Positions 60,549 to 64,000 of a stretch of DNA of 64,000 bases are shown piece after piece. The stretch is from Actinophytocola gossypii (GTDB taxonomy: Bacteria > Actinomycetota > Actinomycetes > Mycobacteriales > Pseudonocardiaceae). The stretch covers positions 248,001 to 312,000 of the forward strand of contig NZ_JAFFZE010000012.1 of assembly GCF_025165815.1 (NCBI RefSeq), given 5' to 3'. How positions within the stretch are numbered: position 1 is the first letter of the stretch; each line of letters starts with the position of its first letter. The position numbers and the translations under genes are program-made. Below the pieces are notes generated by a model. The model had not been told where the DNA came from. It saw only the letters and a program-made list of their open reading frames with translations, and made no database searches.

Positions 60549-61300
60549 CCACCTTCGTCACCAGATCCCAATGGGGCGCCCGAGCCCCCCGCAGCGTCTC
60601 CAACAACATCACCCCCCAAAACGGCGGCGTGACCGTCCACTACGTAGGCGCCGGCAACGTGGCCCGACCGAACCACGCCGACTGCGCCGCCCAGGTCCGA
60701 GGCATCCAGAACTACCACATGGACACCAACGGCTGGTCCGACATCGCCTACACCCACATGGTCTGCCAACACGACTACATCTTCGTGGCCCGAGGTCCCC
60801 ACGTCCGCACCGCCGCCAACGGCACCACCTCCGGCAACCAGAACTGGTACGCCGTCTGCGCCCTGGTAGGCGCCGCGGACTCCCTGACAGAAGGCCTGAC
60901 AACCGCCATCAAATCGGCCATCTCCAGCCTCCGCTCCGGCGGCAACGCAGCCGACCCCATCAACGGCCACCGAGACCACCTAGCCACCTCCTGCCCCGGC
61001 GACCCCCTCTACGCCAAAGTCCAAGACGGCTCCCTGAACCCCGACGGCACCCCCGGCCCCCCACCCTGGCCCGGCGTCTACTTCACCTACCCCCCAACCT
61101 TCCACCACCCCGCGGTAGCCACCTGGCAACAACAAATGACCGCCATCGGCTACCCCCTGTCCGCGGACGCCGCCTACGGCCCAGCCTCAAAAGAAGCCTG
61201 CCTCAGCTTCCAACACGCCGAAGGCCTAACCGAAGACGGCATAGTCGGCCCAGCAACCTGGAACGCCACCTTCGCCCAACAAGCACTCAGCACCCAGTAA
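60545..61300 (+). CDS. N-acetylmuramoyl-L-alanine amidase (PGRP-like) with peptidoglycan-binding domain
   Basis: 251 residues from GTG 60545. Amidase_2/PGRP domain residues ~1-160: FVTRSQWGARAP, Zn ligand His in VTVHYVGAGN, YHMDTNGWSDIAYTHMVC, and GHRDHLATSCPGDPLY with the late His and Cys. C-terminal PG_binding_1 residues ~185-248 (VATWQQQMTAIGYPLSADAA... LTEDGIVGPATW). It cleaves the MurNAc-L-Ala bond in the wall, yet has no signal peptide of its own. The Tat leader is encoded separately just upstream. Confidence 0.9.
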   Translation: MTTFVTRSQWGARAPRSVSNNITPQNGGVTVHYVGAGNVARPNHADCAAQVRGIQNYHMDTNGWSDIAYTHMVCQHDYIFVARGPHVRTAANGTTSGNQNWYAVCALVGAADSLTEGLTTAIKSAISSLRSGGNAADPINGHRDHLATSCPGDPLYAKVQDGSLNPDGTPGPPPWPGVYFTYPPTFHHPAVATWQQQMTAIGYPLSADAAYGPASKEACLSFQHAEGLTEDGIVGPATWNATFAQQALSTQ

Positions 61301-61351
61301 CCAACACGCACCCAGCAAGCACGAAGGAAGATCGAAAAACCCCAAGCGGCC

Positions 61352-61370
61352 GGCGGCTCGAAGAGCCGCC
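61352..61370 (+). terminator. Hairpin after the amidase gene
   Basis: Stem GGCGGCTC (61352-61359) and GAGCCGCC (61363-61370) around GAA, 51 nt after the stop. Followed by the C-rich tract rather than T residues. Confidence 0.55.
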
Positions 61371-61393
61371 CGCCCCCCCCGGTGAAACCCCAA

Positions 61394-61492
61394 CCCCCCC
61401 CCCCCCCCCCGGGGGGGGGGGGGGGGGGGGCGCCCCCCCCCCCCCCCCCCGGGGGGGGGGGGGGGGGGGGGGGCGGGGGCCCCCCCCCCCCA
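61394..61492. repeat. Alternating C/G homopolymer tract, probable assembly artefact
   Basis: Runs of 17 C, 20 G, then 18 C, 23 G and more C with isolated breaks. Unlike anything else in the window. It lies between two convergent genes where a strong terminator hairpin would be expected. Most likely sequencing or assembly noise at a fold-back; true sequence and length unknown. Confidence 0.8.
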
Positions 61493-61500
61493 CGCCGGGA

Positions 61501-64000
61501 TCAGCCGAACAGGGCGTAGGCGCGGACGAACGTGTGCGTGACCGCGCTGCCACCGTCCGCGACCGCCGTGGCCCGCAGCGAGACGAATCCCGAGTCCGGG
61601 TTGTCCACAGTGGCCAGCCACCCGTCGCCGTCCGGCCGCACCGGGACCTCGTGCCAGGTCGCCCCGTCGTCGAAGGACGCCTCGACCGAGGTGAGGTCCC
61701 TGCCGGTGGGGGTGCCCTCGATCCGCACCGGGATCTCGGTGGTGGTTCCCGCCTCGGCGCGGTTCATCGTGTCCAGACCACGCGGCGCGAGCCGCACCGC
61801 GAGCAGCGGCAGCGCGGTCGACTCCTCGGTCCGCGCGGACCGGAAGCGCCACTCGGTGTGGACGGTGTTGCCGGTCGCCCCGGCTGGGAACGAACCGGAC
61901 CGGTCGGCATGCACGGTGAGGGTGTAGGCCGCGTCCTCCGGGGGCAGCTCGACGCCGAGGGTGAGGAACCGGTTGTAGGAGGCACTGGCGATCTCCTCGC
62001 CACGCGAGTCACCCCGGGTGAGCACGACCGTGCCGTTGGCGTGCGCGTTGCCCCAGTGACCCGGCGTCGAGTCGGCGAAGTAGTCCATGGGCGAGTAACG
62101 CAGGGCGTTCCCGTCCCGGGTGCCGACCTTCTCCGGGTTCTGCAGCGAAGGCCCGATCACGCCGCCGTTCCACACCTCCTCGCGCTCGTCACCGGCCTCG
62201 AGGGTGATCTCGGGGGCGACCGTCGCGCTCCCGCCGAAGTCCGCCGGGTACGGCGCGGTCATCGACCGGCGCCAGGTGTATCCCGCCGTGACGTACTGGT
62301 CGATCACCGCGGGCGCGGCGAAGTGGAACTGCGGGGTGGCGGTGTCCAGCCCGGGGACGAGCGGTCCCATACCCAGGTAGGAGTACCACTGGATGTCGGT
62401 GTTGCCGGACCGGTAGTTCGCCCTGATGTGGGCCATCTCGGCGCGGTCGACCCGGACGGCCGGGTTGGCGGGCACCCCGTCTGAGTAGTGCCGGACCACC
62501 TGGTAGGCCCACGGGGTCGGCTCGGCGTTCTCCTTGACCCAGACCGACTGGTGGAAGAACGTGAGCCCGTCGCGCTGGATCGGCAACACGTAGGGCATCT
62601 CCTCCGGTACCGATCCCTCGTCCCAGTTGTAGCCGAGGTACCCGTAGCTGAAGTCGCTCTCCCCGGACCGGAACCGGTAGATGATCCAGTGGCCGCGGTG
62701 CTTGGCGTCCGGCTCACCGACGTCGACGTTGAGCTGTTCGGCACGCCGTGCGTCGACGGTGACCTTCTGCGCCGCCCCGGCCACCCTGACGGTGGCTGCG
62801 GCGATAATCAGGTCGTTCGACCCGTCGCCCGGGGTGATGAGCTGGGTCTGCAAGTGCCAGTCACCGGGTGGCAGCCGGAGCACCGCGGACCCGCCGTTGG
62901 TACGCGCCTGGACGAACTCGCCGGTGTCGAGGTTGTTGAAGGACACCGTGTTGCTCGTGGACGACGGGTTCCCGTCGCGGTCGATCACGTCGACGGTGAC
63001 CTTGTACCGCTCGGTGTCCACGGTGAGCGCGAGCGCGGTGCGCAGCGTGGTCCGGCCGTCGAGCGAGCGCGCGCTGAGGGTGCCGGTGTACGCGCCGGGC
63101 GCGACGTCGCCGTGCACGGTGACGGGCACGGAGCGCTTGCTGCGCGGCGGCACGACCAGGTGCTTGCGTCCCACCTCGAGCAGCTTGCGGGGGGCCGCCC
63201 GGCCGTCCGCCCCGGTCAGTTCGGTCTCGAACCTCAGGAAGACCGGCCAGAACGTGTCGTTGTGGTAGGTGATCTTCTGGGTGACGCGCTGCCGGGGGCC
63301 GTGCGGCCACTCCAGGAACTCCGAGATGCTTCCGGTGTCCGAGCGGACGCCCTGGACGGCCCGGCCGAGGTCGACCCGGCCGGTGCCCTGGTCGTACACG
63401 CTCGCGCCATCGGTCGGCTCGGCGGTGCTCATCAGCGCGGCCTTCAGCTCGGCCGGCGACAGCCGATCGCGCCGCGACTCGTACCGCTGCGCGAGTACGG
63501 CGGCCGCGCCCGCGACGTGCGGGGTCGCCATGGAGGTGCCGCTGGCGGCGGTGTAGCTGTCGTCGACCGGATCGCCCATGCTGGTGCCCTCGGCGCGGGC
63601 CGCGACGATGGACACCCCTGGCGCGGTGATGTCCGGCTTGAGCCCGTCGTCGCCCTGGCGCGGGCCGCGCGAGGAGAAGGGGGCGAGCTGGTCGGACCGG
63701 TCCACGGCCCCCACGGTCAGCGCGGCGTCGGCGGTCCCCGGCGAGTTGAGCGTGCCCGGCTGGTCGCCTGAGTTGCCCGCGGCCACCACGAACAGCGTCC
63801 CGGCCTCCTCGGTGAGCCGGTCGACGGCCGCCTCGACCGGGTCGACGCCGGGGCTGTCCGGGCCGCCGAGGCTCATGTTGACGATGTCCGCGTCGGCCTC
63901 GGTCGCGGCCCAGACCATCCCGCGCAGGATCCAGGACTCCGCGCCGGAGCCGCCGTCGTCGAGCACCTTGCCGATCGCGAGGTCGGCGCCGGGAGCGACG
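61501..64000 (-). CDS. Subtilisin-family (S8) serine protease, N-terminus beyond window
   Basis: 833 codons visible and open to the window edge. S8 domain: VNMSLGGPD, oxyanion Asn in FVVAAGNSGDQPG, catalytic Ser in ASGTSMATPHVAGAAAVLAQ. The Asp and His of the triad would lie upstream, outside the window. After residue ~190, several beta-rich regions of ~600 residues total follow (PVTVHGDVAPGAYTGTLSAR and others), typical of large secreted actinobacterial subtilases. Probably exported. Stop TGA at 61503-61501, just beside the homopolymer tract. Confidence 0.9.
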   Translation of the reverse strand, partial: VAPGADLAIGKVLDDGGSGAESWILRGMVWAATEADADIVNMSLGGPDSPGVDPVEAAVDRLTEEAGTLFVVAAGNSGDQPGTLNSPGTADAALTVGAVDRSDQLAPFSSRGPRQGDDGLKPDITAPGVSIVAARAEGTSMGDPVDDSYTAASGTSMATPHVAGAAAVLAQRYESRRDRLSPAELKAALMSTAEPTDGASVYDQGTGRVDLGRAVQGVRSDTGSISEFLEWPHGPRQRVTQKITYHNDTFWPVFLRFETELTGADGRAAPRKLLEVGRKHLVVPPRSKRSVPVTVHGDVAPGAYTGTLSARSLDGRTTLRTALALTVDTERYKVTVDVIDRDGNPSSTSNTVSFNNLDTGEFVQARTNGGSAVLRLPPGDWHLQTQLITPGDGSNDLIIAAATVRVAGAAQKVTVDARRAEQLNVDVGEPDAKHRGHWIIYRFRSGESDFSYGYLGYNWDEGSVPEEMPYVLPIQRDGLTFFHQSVWVKENAEPTPWAYQVVRHYSDGVPANPAVRVDRAEMAHIRANYRSGNTDIQWYSYLGMGPLVPGLDTATPQFHFAAPAVIDQYVTAGYTWRRSMTAPYPADFGGSATVAPEITLEAGDEREEVWNGGVIGPSLQNPEKVGTRDGNALRYSPMDYFADSTPGHWGNAHANGTVVLTRGDSRGEEIASASYNRFLTLGVELPPEDAAYTLTVHADRSGSFPAGATGNTVHTEWRFRSARTEESTALPLLAVRLAPRGLDTMNRAEAGTTTEIPVRIEGTPTGRDLTSVEASFDDGATWHEVPVRPDGDGWLATVDNPDSGFVSLRATAVADGGSAVTHTFVRAYALFG

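Overview
The window is about 72-73% G+C, has dense actinobacterial coding with many GTG starts and 1-8 nt stop/start overlaps, and carries typical actinomycete families (HxlR, PucR, WYL, HTH-nSTAND-WD40, MEDS/STAS, DsbA-like thioredoxin). It is most likely the chromosome of a filamentous actinomycete. I infer a Pseudonocardiales member (Saccharothrix/Actinosynnema/Amycolatopsis type), but nothing in the window proves the genus.

Layout. (1) 1-4.5 kb: a 5'-complete, 3'-cut secreted protein; a mobile element (1022-2835) with an IS5-type transposase and a SAM methyltransferase, inserted into a small lower-GC gene that can be rebuilt exactly when the element is removed; then an HATPase/HxlR pair. 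(2) 4.6-19.1 kb: an orphan sensor kinase and truncated lipoprotein, then an ion-homeostasis block: CBS protein + NhaD/ArsB-type transporter, an eight-cistron Mrp-type antiporter operon plus a small membrane protein, a PucR-type regulator coupled to a second CBS protein, and an NhaP-type antiporter. (3) 19.3-25.4 kb: ABC exporter, HtrA-like lipoprotein protease, POT peptide transporter, phosphotransferase. (4) 25.4-31.4 kb: hexarate catabolic operon with LysR regulator, kdgD, gudD, a second enolase-superfamily dehydratase and an oxidising aldehyde dehydrogenase, leading to 2-oxoglutarate. (5) 31.4-33.7 kb: two decayed genes, then a secreted PL7 alginate lyase with a discoidin domain. (6) 33.7-38.5 kb: a divergent pair, a class III cyclase-like protein and an HTH-nSTAND NTPase with 14 WD40 repeats, the best candidate for a signalling or defence system. 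(7) 38.5-46.8 kb: BON-methyltransferase fusion, GT9 transferase, a truncated MEDS/STAS gene, a manganese/oxidative-stress cluster (Mn catalase, putative Mn transporter, hemerythrin), an atypical LuxR regulator and a RecQ helicase. (8) 46.2-56 kb: TetR/MFS pair with a visible operator, and assorted metabolic, regulatory and secreted proteins (M23 peptidase, DUF6351). (9) 56.2-57.9 kb: wreckage of a nuclease-toxin-like gene whose two halves lie on opposite strands, next to tRNA-Ala(GGC). (10) 58-64 kb: PaaK-like ligase, membrane DsbA-like protein, Tat-leader microprotein plus peptidoglycan amidase, a homopolymer tract that is probably an assembly artefact, and a subtilisin-family protease running off the window.

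Most long antisense reading frames are high-GC shadows and were left out. No CRISPR array or rRNA gene was seen.
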